From contig NZ_JAMTCI010000001.1 in NCBI RefSeq assembly GCF_024171765.1, positions 62,001 to 126,000 of the forward strand: a DNA stretch of 64,000 bases, in the 5' to 3' direction. The notes beneath the pieces are model-generated. The model was not told the origin of the DNA, ran no database searches, and was given only the letters and a program-made list of their open reading frames with translations. Positions 49,838 to 59,174 of the stretch are shown one piece after another. A program made the position numbers and the translations under genes. Position 1 is the stretch's first letter; each line of letters begins with the position of its first letter. The stretch comes from Williamsia deligens (lineage in GTDB: Bacteria > Actinomycetota > Actinomycetes > Mycobacteriales > Mycobacteriaceae).

Positions 49838-49959
49838 AGCACACATCCCCTTCACACGCTGACATCGTCGACGTGGTCCATCTTCCCACCGCCGCCGAGC
49901 AGCGTCGGTGGCAGGGCGCACGAGGGTCGACGCGACCGGCTGCGTGATAGTTGTGGTGT

Positions 49960-50412
49960 ATGACCGTCGGCCCCGATCCGTCCTCCCCGGGAGCCGGCGT
50001 ACCCGCCGGGCGCTACCCGACGGGCGCATCACCGCATCGTCGTCGTCAGTGGTTCATCGGACTGTCGATCCTCGTGGTGGTCGCCGGGATCGCGATCGCC
50101 TGGGTCGGGTACAGCCGCTTCGCCGACCCTCCGGTGGCCGGCGAGGGCACCGGGTACGACATCATCGACAGCTCGACGATCGACGTGTCGTTCACCGTCA
50201 CCCGCAACGACCCGGCGCAGGCCGTCGCCTGCGTGGTCCGCGCACGGTCCCGCGACGGCGCGGAGACAGGCCGTCGCGAGGTCCTCATTCCCCCGGGCAG
50301 CTCGCAGCAGACGTCCGTGCAGTCCCGCGTCCGCACCTCCGGCGCCCCCGCCATCGGCGAGGTGTTCGGCTGTTCGACGTCGGTGCCGCCCTATCTGACC
50401 CAGGGCAACTGA
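49960..50412 (+). CDS. DUF4307 family membrane protein (Rv1083 equivalent)
   Basis: 150 residues. Short Pro/Gly-rich cytoplasmic part, one membrane helix ([22 protein letters not shown], about 30-51), then a beta-rich extracytoplasmic domain ([26 protein letters not shown]) with two Cys likely disulfide-bonded (VACVV and FGCST). Function unknown. ATG 49960; GATAGT 8 nt upstream. Divergent from mca. Confidence 0.82.
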   Translation: MTVGPDPSSPGAGVPAGRYPTGASPHRRRQWFIGLSILVVVAGIAIAWVGYSRFADPPVAGEGTGYDIIDSSTIDVSFTVTRNDPAQAVACVVRARSRDGAETGRREVLIPPGSSQQTSVQSRVRTSGAPAIGEVFGCSTSVPPYLTQGN

Positions 50413-50551
50413 CCCGACGACGGATCGAGGCCCGGGTGTCGGCCGATCGCATGACCTTCGATAACAGCTCGGTCTCAGCCGCTTCCCTGCGCTAACGAAC
50501 TCCCCGCTCCGAGCGAGATCCCGGTCACATGACCGACAGGATCGGAGCACC

Positions 50552-51205
50552 ATGCAGATCTCGACCCGACACATAGCCACGATCGGACTCGCCGCCGCGG
50601 CAGTCCTGCTGACCGGCTGCGGCGGCGACACCCCGCGCGCCACCCCGTCCACACCGACGGTCACCCGCACCGTCACCACGACACCGTCGGAGACCGCCGC
50701 CGCACCGGCAACCGCGGACGACGCGACAGCACAGGACACCGACACCGCTGCACCCGTCACGACCGCCGCCGACACCCCGTGTGGCCCGTACGCCGATGCC
50801 GCGGCGAAGATCTCGGCGGCGAGTGCCCGCATCGCGCCGCCGTCGTCGCAGTTCGACTGGACATGGGCGCCCATCCGCTCGGACATGACCTCCTGCAACC
50901 AACTCTCCTGGGCGGAGCTCACGACGGCGCACGGGACCGCGTCCTCGTCCGATCAACTGCTCCTCTTCGGCCCCGACGGACGGTGGCTCGGCACGGGCAT
51001 CCGGTGCAACGCGGGCCTCGCCTCGGTCACCGGATCGGGCCCCGACCACGTCGACGTCCACTACGGCTATTTCCACGGTAAGAACACCAGCACCGCCAAC
51101 CCGGGCGGCGGGACCGATGTCACCTTCCGCTGGAACGGGTCGCGGGTGGTGATGGAGGGTGTGCTCCCCCAGGAGTTCCTCGATCAGTGCCAACGACCCA
51201 GCTGA
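50552..51205 (+). CDS. Lipoprotein, LppP/LprE-like
   Basis: 217 residues. Type II signal peptide with lipobox LLTGC (Cys23), then a Thr/Pro/Ala-rich linker (about 25-75) and a C-terminal domain with CGPYADAA, MTSCNQLSW, IRCNAGL, GYFHGKN and FRWNGSRVVMEG. This matches the LppP/LprE family. It is anchored in the outer leaflet of the plasma membrane; function unknown. ATG 50552, with GGAG 5 nt upstream. Confidence 0.82.
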   Translation: MQISTRHIATIGLAAAAVLLTGCGGDTPRATPSTPTVTRTVTTTPSETAAAPATADDATAQDTDTAAPVTTAADTPCGPYADAAAKISAASARIAPPSSQFDWTWAPIRSDMTSCNQLSWAELTTAHGTASSSDQLLLFGPDGRWLGTGIRCNAGLASVTGSGPDHVDVHYGYFHGKNTSTANPGGGTDVTFRWNGSRVVMEGVLPQEFLDQCQRPS

Positions 51206-51231
51206 GGCACCTGGTGGCATGATCGCCTCCC

Positions 51232-52020
51232 ATGACCACCGCCAAGTCTGGGCGGCCGGTCCCACACACTGACACCGATCAGCGGGCCACGCGCCCGGTG
51301 GGTCCGGCCTTCGCCAGCCTCTCCAGTCCGTACTTCCCCACCCTCGTCGCGGTGTTCGTCGGGGTGATGCTCATCAGCAACATCACCGGCACCAAGGGCG
51401 TGACGCTCTTCCCGTCGCTGTCGTTCGATCTCGGACCACTGTCCGTGCACGGCCTCGTCACCGACGGCGCCTTCTACCTCTTCCCTCTCGCCTACGTCCT
51501 CGGTGACGTGATCAGCGAGGTCTACGGATTCCGCGCCATGCGTCGGGTGATCTTCTCCGGCTTCGGCGTGCTCCTGCTGGCCTCGCTGTGCTTCTGGATC
51601 ACCATCGAGTTGCCGGCCGCCGATTTCTACGACGGCCAGGAGGCGTTCCGCACCGTCGCCGGCGTGGTCCCCCAGTTCCTCCTGGCGGGCCTGTCGGGCT
51701 ACCTCGTCGGGGAGTTCCTCAACTCCTACGTGATGGTGAAGATGAAGGCACGCAGCGGCGAACGCCGACTGTGGGCCCGGCTCATCAGTTCCACCATCGT
51801 CGGGGAGTTCTTCGACACGCTGGTCTTCTGCTCGATAGCCTCGACCGCACTGGGCATCTCGACGTGGCAGGACTTCGTGAACTACACCGTCGTCGGGTTC
51901 GTCTGGAAGACCCTCGTCGAGGTGGCCGTCATGCCCATCACCTACGCCGTCGTGGCCAGGCTGAAGAAGGCCGAACCGAGCTACCAGGAGGCCCTCGCGG
52001 CGCGCCTGCCAGAGCAGTGA
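51232..52020 (+). CDS. yhhQ: Queuosine precursor transporter (YhhQ/DUF165 family)
   Basis: 262 residues, six membrane segments. Motifs LISNITGTKG, FPLAYVLGDVISEVYGFRAMRRVI and GEFLNSYVMVKMK...RLISSTIVGEFFDTLVF are diagnostic. It imports preQ0/preQ1-type 7-deazaguanines for tRNA queuosine. It is co-directional with greA. Confidence 0.9.
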   Translation: MTTAKSGRPVPHTDTDQRATRPVGPAFASLSSPYFPTLVAVFVGVMLISNITGTKGVTLFPSLSFDLGPLSVHGLVTDGAFYLFPLAYVLGDVISEVYGFRAMRRVIFSGFGVLLLASLCFWITIELPAADFYDGQEAFRTVAGVVPQFLLAGLSGYLVGEFLNSYVMVKMKARSGERRLWARLISSTIVGEFFDTLVFCSIASTALGISTWQDFVNYTVVGFVWKTLVEVAVMPITYAVVARLKKAEPSYQEALAARLPEQ

Positions 52021-52058
52021 CCAGCGGAAAACGCGGTGGTCGATCCGTACACATGGGG

Positions 52059-52064
52059 TAGTAT
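52059..52064 (+). promoter_or_regulatory. greA -10 and structured leader
   Basis: TAGTAT lies about 110 nt before the greA ATG. The leader contains CACGGC-N10-GCCGTG (52074-52095) and a GTGCT/AGCAC dyad near 52111-52127, so it may fold. No -35 is clear. Confidence 0.4.
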
Positions 52065-52173
52065 CGACCGAAGCACGGCTCCGAGAGGGGCCGTGTTGCT
52101 GCATTCAGCAGGTGCTACGCAGCAGCACTGCGGCCCGACGCGGGCCACGAACGAGTTGGCGAGGAGCAAGGCG

Positions 52174-52668
52174 ATGACCGACACACAGGTGACGTGGTTG
52201 ACCCAGGAGTCCCACGATCGGCTGAAGATCGAGCTGGACTCACTCATCGCGAACCGTCCCGTCATCGCGGCCGAGATCAACGAGCGCCGCGAAGAGGGCG
52301 ACCTCAAGGAGAACGGCGGATACCACGCCGCGCGTGAGGAGCAGGGCCAGCAGGAGGCCCGCATCCGCCAGCTGCAGGAACTGCTCAACACCGCCAAGGT
52401 GGGCGAGGCCCCGACGCAGTCGGGTGTCGCGCTGCTCGGCTCGGTCGTCAAGGTCTACTTCGACGGCGACGAGTCCGACACCGAGACCTTCCTCATCGCG
52501 ACCCGTGAGGACAGCTCCGGCGACGGCAAGCTCGAGACCTATTCACCGAGTTCCCCTCTGGGGTCCGCTCTCATCGACGCGAAGGTCGGCGAGACCCGCG
52601 AGTACACCGTGCCCTCGGGTGCGGTCGTGAAGGTGACGCTGGTCAGCGCGGAGCCCTACCACTCCTGA
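52174..52668 (+). CDS. greA: Transcription elongation factor GreA
   Basis: 164 residues. N-terminal coiled coil with the acidic tip ([42 protein letters not shown]; Asp/Glu of GDLKEN) and C-terminal FKBP-like domain ([23 protein letters not shown]). It rescues backtracked RNA polymerase by stimulating transcript cleavage. ATG 52174 with GAGGAG 7 nt upstream. Equivalent to Rv1080c. Confidence 0.96.
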   Translation: MTDTQVTWLTQESHDRLKIELDSLIANRPVIAAEINERREEGDLKENGGYHAAREEQGQQEARIRQLQELLNTAKVGEAPTQSGVALLGSVVKVYFDGDESDTETFLIATREDSSGDGKLETYSPSSPLGSALIDAKVGETREYTVPSGAVVKVTLVSAEPYHS

Positions 52669-52681
52669 TCCACCGCACGTC

Positions 52682-52716
52682 CCGACAGCCCCCGTCCCCA
52701 CGACGCGGGCTGTCGG
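52682..52716. terminator. hairpin between greA and ilvA
   Basis: CCGACAGCCC (52682-52691) and GGGCTGTCGG (52707-52716) are perfect complements with a 15-nt loop, between converging genes. Confidence 0.65.
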
Positions 52717-52721
52717 CGTCT

Positions 52722-53922
52722 TCAGGGCCCGTGGGTCCCGTCGAGGTAGCCCGCCGTGGTCAGCGCGGCGCGGACGTCGGCCTGATGGTCGGGACCCCGC
52801 GTCTCGAGGCTGACGGTCACCTGGACCTCCCCGAACCGCAGTTCGCCGGCCACCCGTGAGTGGATGACGTCGACGACGCTCGCGCCGGTGTCGCGCAGCG
52901 TCTCCAGCAGCTGCGCGAGACCGCCGGGACGATCCGGGACGGTCACGGCGACCGTGAGATACCGTCCCGCCGCCTGCAGGCCGTGGGTCGTCAGGTGGGA
53001 CAGCAGGAGCGGGTCGACGTTACCGCCGGAGAGGACCACGCACACCGATCCGGACCGACGCGGCGCGTCCGGGTGCATCAGGGCCGCGACGGCCACCGCG
53101 CCGGCCGGCTCGACGAGGAGCTTCGCGCGTTCCAACATCAACAGCACCGCGCGGCTGATCAGATCCTCGCCGACGGTGACGATCTCGTCGACGAGCGACT
53201 CCACGTGGGTGAAGGGGACGGCGCCGGGCATGGCCACGGCGATGCCGTCGGCCATCGTCGACATGGACTCCACCCGCACCGGTTTCCCGGCAGCGATCGA
53301 TCCCGGACTCGGCCTGCACACCGATCACCCGCACATCGGGGCGGGCTACCTTGATCGCTGCCGCCACCCCGGCGAGCAGTCCCCCGCCACCGAGCGGCAC
53401 CACCACGGTGCCGACGTCGGGCATCTGCTGAAGAATCTCGACGCCCACGGTCGCCTGTCCCGCGACGATGTCCTCGTGGTCGAACGGGTGGATGAGCACG
53501 GCGCCGGTCTCCGCGGCGTACTGCTGCGCCTCGACGAGGCTCTCGTCGATGATCGCCCCGGACAGCACGACCTCCGCGCCGTACGCGCGCGTCGCCGACA
53601 CCTTGGGCAGGGACGCACCGGTCGGCATGTACACGCGCGCCGGGATGCCCAACGTCGTCGCCGACCACGCCACACCCTGCGCGTGGTTGCCGGCGCTCGC
53701 GGCGACCACTCCCCGCGCACGCTCGTCGTCGGAGAGCCCCGTGATCCGCACGTACGCGCCGCGCGGTTTGAACGAGCCCGTCCGCTGGAGGTTCTCGCAC
53801 TTCAGCCACACGTCGCCACCGCACAGATCCGACAGCGCCCGCGACGCGACGACCGGTGTCCGCCGCATCACCGGCGCCAGCGTCTGCACCGCGTTGTCGA
53901 TCTGGGCGGCCGTGATGATCAC
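52722..53922 (-). pseudogene. ilvA: Threonine ammonia-lyase, frameshifted
   Basis: Together the two frames encode about 400 residues of a threonine dehydratase with one ACT domain. Frame 1 (GTG 53922 to about 53305) has the PLP site RTGSFKPRGAY (Lys52), SAGNHAQGVA and the Gly-rich loop PLGGGGLLAG, and is intact to VRVIGVQAES. It then shifts. The continuation is in another frame: GSIAAGKPVRVESMSTMADGIAVAMPG and the ACT domain (YLTVAVTVPDRPGGLAQLL) to 52722. The segment between AES and GS is about 4-5 residues short compared with the family, so an 11- or 14-nt deletion is likely. TACGGT 6 nt before the GTG suggests a leaderless promoter. Confidence 0.85.
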
Positions 53923-53928
53923 GCCCCG

Positions 53929-53934
53929 ACCGTA
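53929..53934 (-). promoter_or_regulatory. -10 of leaderless ilvA transcript
   Basis: Minus-strand TACGGT, then 6 nt, then GTG 53922. It is intact although the gene is frameshifted. Confidence 0.45.
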
Positions 53935-54004
53935 GTCGCCAGGTCCGAGGGATTCCTGTCGCAGACGCCAGAGATCCCTTAGACGGCCACGGTGTGCTGG
54001 ACAC

Positions 54005-54205
54005 ATGACGAACACAGCGACCATCACGATCACCGACACCACCGACGTGGACATCGCCCGGGACCTGCTCCGACGCGGTCACCGGGTCGTCGTCGAGGGC
54101 GACGACCTCCTGCTGCTCCTCGACGCGGTCAAGGGGTACGGGGCACCGCGAGCCCGGGTCGTCGTGATGACACCCGCGCGCGACTCGGTCGCGCTCGCCG
54201 CCTGA
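54005..54205 (+). CDS. Small hypothetical protein
   Basis: 66 residues, not recognised. Codon choice is strongly GC-ending, as in real genes here. The pattern TATITITDTTDVDIARDLLRRGHRVVVEGDDLLLLLDAVKGYGAPRARVVVMTP predicts strand-helix-strand-helix-strand. It lies between the divergent frameshifted ilvA and the converging metB (8-bp gap). No SD is obvious. Confidence 0.5.
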   Translation: MTNTATITITDTTDVDIARDLLRRGHRVVVEGDDLLLLLDAVKGYGAPRARVVVMTPARDSVALAA

Positions 54206-54213
54206 CGGGGCGC

Positions 54214-55386
54214 TCAGCCCAGCGCGCTCTCCAGGTCACCGATGAGGTCGGCGACGTCCTCGATGCCGACCGAGAGCCGGACCAGGTTGGCGGGCACCTC
54301 GAGCTGCGAGCCCGCCGTCGAGGCGTGGGTCATCGCGGCGGGGTGCTCGATCAGCGACTCGATGCCGCCCAGCGACTCCGCCAACGTGAACACCTCGGTC
54401 CGCGCGCAGAACTCCTGTGCGGCAGCGGGTCCACCCGCCACGAGCACCGAGATCATGCCGCCGAACCGACGCATCTGTCGCGCCGCCACCGCATGGCCGG
54501 GATGCGACTCGACGCCCGGGTAGAGCACCTTCTCGATCTTGGCGTGCCCGGACAGGAAGTCGACGATCTTCTCCGCGTTGTCGCTGTGACGGTCCATCCG
54601 CACCGCGAGCGTCTTGATGCCGCGCATCGTCAGGTAGGCGTCGAACGGACCGGGCACCGCGCCCGCACCGTTCTGCAGGAACGCGAGGTCGGCGTCGAGG
54701 GACTCGTCGTCGGTCACCAGGGCACCGCCGACGACATCGGAGTGACCACCCAGGTACTTGGTCGTGGAGTGCAGCACCACGTCGGCACCGAGCGACAGCG
54801 GCTGCTGCAGGTACGGCGACGCGAAGGTGTTGTCGACGACGATGCGCGCACCGCCCTCATGCGCCACCCCCGACAGCGCCTCGATGTCACCGACGTTGAG
54901 CAGCGGGTTGGTCGGCGTCTCGACCCACACCAGCTTCGTCGCCGGGGTGATGGCGGCACGGACCGCGTCCACGTCCGACACAGGCGCCACGGAGTACGTG
55001 ATGCCCCACTGGGTGAACACCTTGTCGATGAGGCGGAAGGTGCCGCCGTAGGCGTCGTCGGGGATGACGAGGTGGTCACCGGGACGCAGCGTGGCCCGCA
55101 GGAGCGCGTCGGTGGCGGCCATCCCGGACGCGAACGCCCGCGCGAACCCACCACCCTCGATCCCGGCGAGGTTGCCCTCGAGCGCCTGTCGGGTCGGGTT
55201 GCCGGTGCGGGCGTACTCGAAGCCGCCGCGCATCCCGCCGACGCCGTCCTGGGCGAAGGTCGAGCTCGCGTAGATGGGCGGGTTGACCGCGCCGGTCAGC
55301 GGGTCGGGTTCGTATCCGGCGTGGATCGCCTTGGTCCCGAATCCCTGCCACCGACCTGCGTCGGCCCGACTGCGCTGTTCAGACAT
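54214..55386 (-). CDS. metB: Cystathionine gamma-synthase
   Basis: 390 residues of the Cys/Met-metabolism PLP family. PLP Lys is in LHSTTKYLGGHSDVVGG; substrate and cofactor residues lie in YARTGNPTRQALE, ASGMAATDA and VVDNTFASPYLQQPL. It makes cystathionine from an O-acylhomoserine and cysteine; gamma-lyase activity cannot be excluded from sequence. 32 bp downstream of cbs, so the two form a transsulfuration unit as in Rv1077-Rv1079. Confidence 0.94.
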   Translation of the reverse strand: MSEQRSRADAGRWQGFGTKAIHAGYEPDPLTGAVNPPIYASSTFAQDGVGGMRGGFEYARTGNPTRQALEGNLAGIEGGGFARAFASGMAATDALLRATLRPGDHLVIPDDAYGGTFRLIDKVFTQWGITYSVAPVSDVDAVRAAITPATKLVWVETPTNPLLNVGDIEALSGVAHEGGARIVVDNTFASPYLQQPLSLGADVVLHSTTKYLGGHSDVVGGALVTDDESLDADLAFLQNGAGAVPGPFDAYLTMRGIKTLAVRMDRHSDNAEKIVDFLSGHAKIEKVLYPGVESHPGHAVAARQMRRFGGMISVLVAGGPAAAQEFCARTEVFTLAESLGGIESLIEHPAAMTHASTAGSQLEVPANLVRLSVGIEDVADLIGDLESALG

Positions 55387-55418
55387 GCGCCCAGCCTATC
55401 GCCGGGCGCATGCCGCGA

Positions 55419-56810
55419 TCAGAGGCGGCCGGAGCTGACGAAGGCGAGCAGGTCGTGGCGGGTGATGACACCGATCGGCTTGCCGTCCTCCACCACCATC
55501 AGCGCGTCGGACTCGCCGAGGGCCTTGGTCGCCGCGGACACCTGTTCGCCTGCACCGATCAACGGCAGGGCCTCGCCCATGTGGGCCGAGACGGGGTCGG
55601 CGAGGCTGGCCCGCCCCTCGAAGACCGCGCTGAGGAGTTCCCGCTCGCTGACGGCACCGGCCACCTCGCCGGCCATGATGGGCGGCTCGGCCCCGACGAC
55701 GGGCATCTGGGACACCTCGAACTCGCGGAGGATCTCGATGGCGTCGCGCAGCGTCTCCGACGGGTGGGTGTGCACGAAGTCCGGCAGCGACCCCGACTTG
55801 CCGCGCAGCACGTCGCCGACGGTCGGCTCGGTGGCCTCCTTGCCGTCCAGCGGGGTGCGCAGGAACCCGTAGCTGCGCATCCAGTTGTCGTTGAAGATCT
55901 TGCCCATGTAGCCGCGGCCGCCATCGGGCAGCAATACCACGACCAGCGCGTCGGGACCCTCACGCTCGGCCACGCGCAGCGCGGCGACCATCGCCATGCC
56001 GCACGAGCCGCCCACGAGCAGGCCCTCCTCGCGGGCGAGTCGACGGGTCATCTCGAACGAGTCGGCGTCGGAGACGGCGATGATCTCGTCGGGGATGGAC
56101 GGGTCGTAGGCGCTGGGCCAGAAGTCCTCACCGACACCCTCGACGAGGTACGGCCGACCGGTACCGCCGGAGTAGACCGACCCCTCGGGGTCCGCGCCGA
56201 TGACCTTGACCCGGCCGTCGGACATCTCCTTGAGGTAGCGGCCCGTACCCGTGATGGTCCCGCCGGTGCCGACACCCGCGACGAAGTGCGTGATCTTGCC
56301 GTCGGTGTCGGCCCAGATCTCGGGACCCGTCGTCTCGTAGTGACTCTGCGGGCCCGCGGGGTTCGAGTACTGGTTGGGCTTCCACGCGCCGTCGATCTCG
56401 CGGACGAGGCGGTCGGAGACGCTGTAGTAGCTGTCCGGGTTGTCCGGGGCGACCGCGGTCGGGCACACCACGACCTCCGCGCCGTACGCCCGCAGCACGT
56501 TGCGCTTGTCCTCGCCGACCTTGTCGGGGCAGACGAACACGCAGTGGTATCCGCGCTGCTGGGCGACGAGCGCCAGCCCCACGCCGGTGTTGCCCGATGT
56601 CGGCTCCACGATGGTGCCGCCCGGCTTCAGTTCGCCCGACGCCTCGGCGGCGTCGACCATCTTGACCGCGATGCGGTCCTTCGACGACCCCCCCGGGTTG
56701 AGGTACTCCACCTTGGCGGCGACCAGGCCCGAGCCCGGTGCCACGACCGAGTTGACCTTGACCAGCGGGGTGCCGCCGACCAGGTCGACGACGTGATTGG
56801 CGATACGCAT
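55419..56810 (-). CDS. cbs: Cystathionine beta-synthase
   Basis: 463 residues. PLP fold with Lys in YLNPGGSSKDRIAVKM, EPTSGNTGVGLALVA, the glycine loop GVGTGGTITGTGRYLK and SCGMAMVAAL; a C-terminal CBS pair (about 340-463: TVGDVLRGK..., VSQMPVVGAEPP, DALMVVEDGKPIGVITRHDLL). Condenses serine and homocysteine. ATG 56810 matches the M. tuberculosis start (MRIA); GGAGGG abuts the ATG, too close for a normal SD. Confidence 0.96.
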   Translation of the reverse strand: MRIANHVVDLVGGTPLVKVNSVVAPGSGLVAAKVEYLNPGGSSKDRIAVKMVDAAEASGELKPGGTIVEPTSGNTGVGLALVAQQRGYHCVFVCPDKVGEDKRNVLRAYGAEVVVCPTAVAPDNPDSYYSVSDRLVREIDGAWKPNQYSNPAGPQSHYETTGPEIWADTDGKITHFVAGVGTGGTITGTGRYLKEMSDGRVKVIGADPEGSVYSGGTGRPYLVEGVGEDFWPSAYDPSIPDEIIAVSDADSFEMTRRLAREEGLLVGGSCGMAMVAALRVAEREGPDALVVVLLPDGGRGYMGKIFNDNWMRSYGFLRTPLDGKEATEPTVGDVLRGKSGSLPDFVHTHPSETLRDAIEILREFEVSQMPVVGAEPPIMAGEVAGAVSERELLSAVFEGRASLADPVSAHMGEALPLIGAGEQVSAATKALGESDALMVVEDGKPIGVITRHDLLAFVSSGRL

Positions 56811-56884
56811 CCCTCCATCGTTCCAGACCGCAGGAAGTGACGGGAGTCCGATATGTCCCCGCGGGCCCCTGTCGCGGGCGCCGC

Positions 56885-56890
56885 TATCCT
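56885..56890 (+). promoter_or_regulatory. -10 of a leaderless SGNH hydrolase transcript
   Basis: TATCCT, then 6 nt, then GTG 56897. This is the best TANNNT match among the leaderless candidates. Confidence 0.55.
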
Positions 56891-56896
56891 GACGCC

Positions 56897-57877
56897 GTGC
56901 CACCTTCCCGCCGACGGATCGCACGCGATGTCGCGACGACTGCGGTGGCGACGGCCGGCAGCGCGGGCGCCGGGTGGGCGGCGTGGACGTTCCTCAACGG
57001 TCAGGCGGCGGTCGCGCGGCAGGTCATCCCCCACCGCACCGACAACGCCCCCAACGGCGACGGCCTCTACCGCCCCGACGGGTCCGGTCCCGAACGCATG
57101 CGCGCCGGGATGACCGCCGACCTGCACCTCATGGTCTTCGGGGACTCCACGGCCGCGGGCCTCGGTGCGGATGTCGCCGACGAGACACCCGGCGTCGTGT
57201 TGACCCGACTGCTGACGCACGAGACCGGCCGCACCGTGCGGCTGAGCACCAAGGCGATCGTCGGCGCGACGTCGCGGGGGCTGTCGGGCCAGGTCGACGC
57301 GATGCTCGTCGCCGGTCCACCGCCGGACGTGGCCGTCATCCTCGTCGGCGCCAACGACATCACCGCCGTCAACCACATCCGACCGTCCGCCAAACGACTC
57401 GGCGCCGCCGTGCGACGGCTCGTGGAGGTGGACGCGAAGGTCGTGGTGGGCACCTGCCCCGACATCGGGGTGGTCACCGCCATCCCGCAGCCGCTCCGCA
57501 CGGTGCTGCGCCAGTGGGGTTTCCGGCTCGCGCGGGCGCAGGCCCACGAGGTCCGGGCCGCCGGCGGACGACCTGTCCCCCTCGCCGACCTGCTGGCGCG
57601 CGAGTTCCTCGCCGCACCCGAGCGGATGTTCTCCTCCGACCACTACCACCCGTCGGCGGCGGGGTACTCGCTCGCGGCGCAGACACTGCTGCCCGAGGTG
57701 CTCGCCGCGATCGGTGAATGGGGTAGCGCACCGCTGCCCGACCCGCCCGAGGTGTCGGAGTTCGCGGAGAACAACCGCCTGCTCGCCAGGGTCGCGCGGG
57801 CCGTCGGCCGTCCGGTGCGCCCGCGCCGGCGGATCGACGAGCCGGTGCTCCGCGAGCAGTCCGAGCCGACCGCGTAA
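56897..57877 (+). CDS. SGNH/GDSL hydrolase (Rv1075c type)
   Basis: 326 residues. N-terminal hydrophobic segment (VATTAVATAGSAGAGWAAWTFL, about 12-33) suggests export or anchoring. Blocks: I LMVFGDSTAAGLGAD (Ser), III VGANDITAVNH (Asn), V SSDHYHPSAAGYS (Asp/His). An esterase or acyl-hydrolase; M. tuberculosis Rv1075c is a GDSL esterase. GTG 56897 is set by the promoter position. Divergent from cbs. Confidence 0.9.
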   Translation: MPPSRRRIARDVATTAVATAGSAGAGWAAWTFLNGQAAVARQVIPHRTDNAPNGDGLYRPDGSGPERMRAGMTADLHLMVFGDSTAAGLGADVADETPGVVLTRLLTHETGRTVRLSTKAIVGATSRGLSGQVDAMLVAGPPPDVAVILVGANDITAVNHIRPSAKRLGAAVRRLVEVDAKVVVGTCPDIGVVTAIPQPLRTVLRQWGFRLARAQAHEVRAAGGRPVPLADLLAREFLAAPERMFSSDHYHPSAAGYSLAAQTLLPEVLAAIGEWGSAPLPDPPEVSEFAENNRLLARVARAVGRPVRPRRRIDEPVLREQSEPTA

Positions 57878-57953
57878 CGTCCCCTGCGTCGACCCGCAGA
57901 CCAGCGGAAGCAGCCCGTCGACGGGCGGTTCCGCGCATCCTCGAGGAGCCCTC

Positions 57954-59174
57954 ATGCCCGAAGCCGTCATCGTCTCCGTCGCGCGTTCACCGATCGGCCG
58001 CGCCGGGAAGGGATCGCTGCGCGAGGTCCGTCCCGACGAGATGGGCCGCCAGATGATCCAGGCCGCTCTGGACAAGGTGCCCGCCCTCGACACCGCCGAC
58101 ATCGACGACATCCACTTCGGCATCGGACAGCCCGGCGGCCAGGGCGGCTTCAACATCGCCCGCGTCGTCGCCGTCGAGCTCGGCCTCGACCACGTGCCCG
58201 GCGTCACGGTGAACCGCTACTGCTCGTCGTCGCTGCAGACCACCCGCATGGCGTTCCACGCCATCAAGGCCGGCGAGGGTGACGTGTTCATCTCCGCGGG
58301 CGCCGAGAGCGTCTCGAGCTTCGCCACCGGCAGCGCCGACGGCTGGCCCGACACCAAGAACCCCCTCTTCGACGAGGCGGGCGAGCGCACCGACGCCGCC
58401 GCGAAGGGCGGCGCGCCGGTGTGGACCGACCCCCGGCAGCAGGGACTCATCCCCGACGTCTACATCCCGATGGGTCAGACCGCCGAGAACGTCGCGAGCT
58501 TCACCGGCATCTCGCGCGAGGACCAGGACCGCTGGGGTGTCCGCAGCCAGAACCGCGCGGAGGAGGCCATCAAGTCGGGCTTCTTCGAGCGGGAGATCTC
58601 CCCGATCACCCTGCCCGACGGCACCCAGGTGAGCACCGACGACGGCCCCCGCGCCGGCACCAGCTACGAGAAGGTGTCGCAGCTGCAGCCGGTGTTCCGG
58701 CCCGACGGGACCATCACCGCCGGCAACGCCTGCCCCCTGAACGACGGCGCGGCCGCCGTGGTGATCATGAGCGACACCAAGGCCAAGGAGCTCGGGCTCA
58801 CGCCGCTGGCCCGCATCGTGTCCACCGCGGCGACCGGGTTGTCGCCGGAGATCATGGGTCTCGGCCCGATCGAGGCGATCCGCAAGGCGCTCGCGATCGC
58901 GGGCAAGTCCGTCTCCGACATCGACCTGTTCGAGATCAACGAGGCCTTCGCGGTCCAGGTGCTGGGCTCCGCGAACGAACTGGGCATCGACCACGACACG
59001 CTCAACGTGTCCGGCGGGGCGATCGCCCTGGGCCACCCGTTCGGCATGACCGGCGCCCGCATCACCGCCACCCTGCTCAACAACCTGACCACCCACGACA
59101 AGACCTTCGGCGTCGAGTCGATGTGTGTCGGCGGCGGTCAGGGCATGGCGATGGTGCTCGAGCGACTCAGCTGA
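57954..59174 (+). CDS. fadA3: Acetyl-CoA C-acyltransferase (thiolase), FadA3 type
   Basis: 406 residues. Thiolase catalytic Cys is in VTVNRYCSSSLQT, the His in GGAIALGHPFGMTGARI and the second Cys in ESMCVGGGQG; NEAFAVQ is also present. It cleaves 3-ketoacyl-CoA in beta-oxidation (or makes acetoacetyl-CoA). ATG 57954 with GAGGAG 5 nt upstream. It overlaps the converging MFS gene by 8 bp; a hairpin near 59183-59217 inside that gene could terminate it. Equivalent to Rv1074c. Confidence 0.94.
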   Translation: MPEAVIVSVARSPIGRAGKGSLREVRPDEMGRQMIQAALDKVPALDTADIDDIHFGIGQPGGQGGFNIARVVAVELGLDHVPGVTVNRYCSSSLQTTRMAFHAIKAGEGDVFISAGAESVSSFATGSADGWPDTKNPLFDEAGERTDAAAKGGAPVWTDPRQQGLIPDVYIPMGQTAENVASFTGISREDQDRWGVRSQNRAEEAIKSGFFEREISPITLPDGTQVSTDDGPRAGTSYEKVSQLQPVFRPDGTITAGNACPLNDGAAAVVIMSDTKAKELGLTPLARIVSTAATGLSPEIMGLGPIEAIRKALAIAGKSVSDIDLFEINEAFAVQVLGSANELGIDHDTLNVSGGAIALGHPFGMTGARITATLLNNLTTHDKTFGVESMCVGGGQGMAMVLERLS

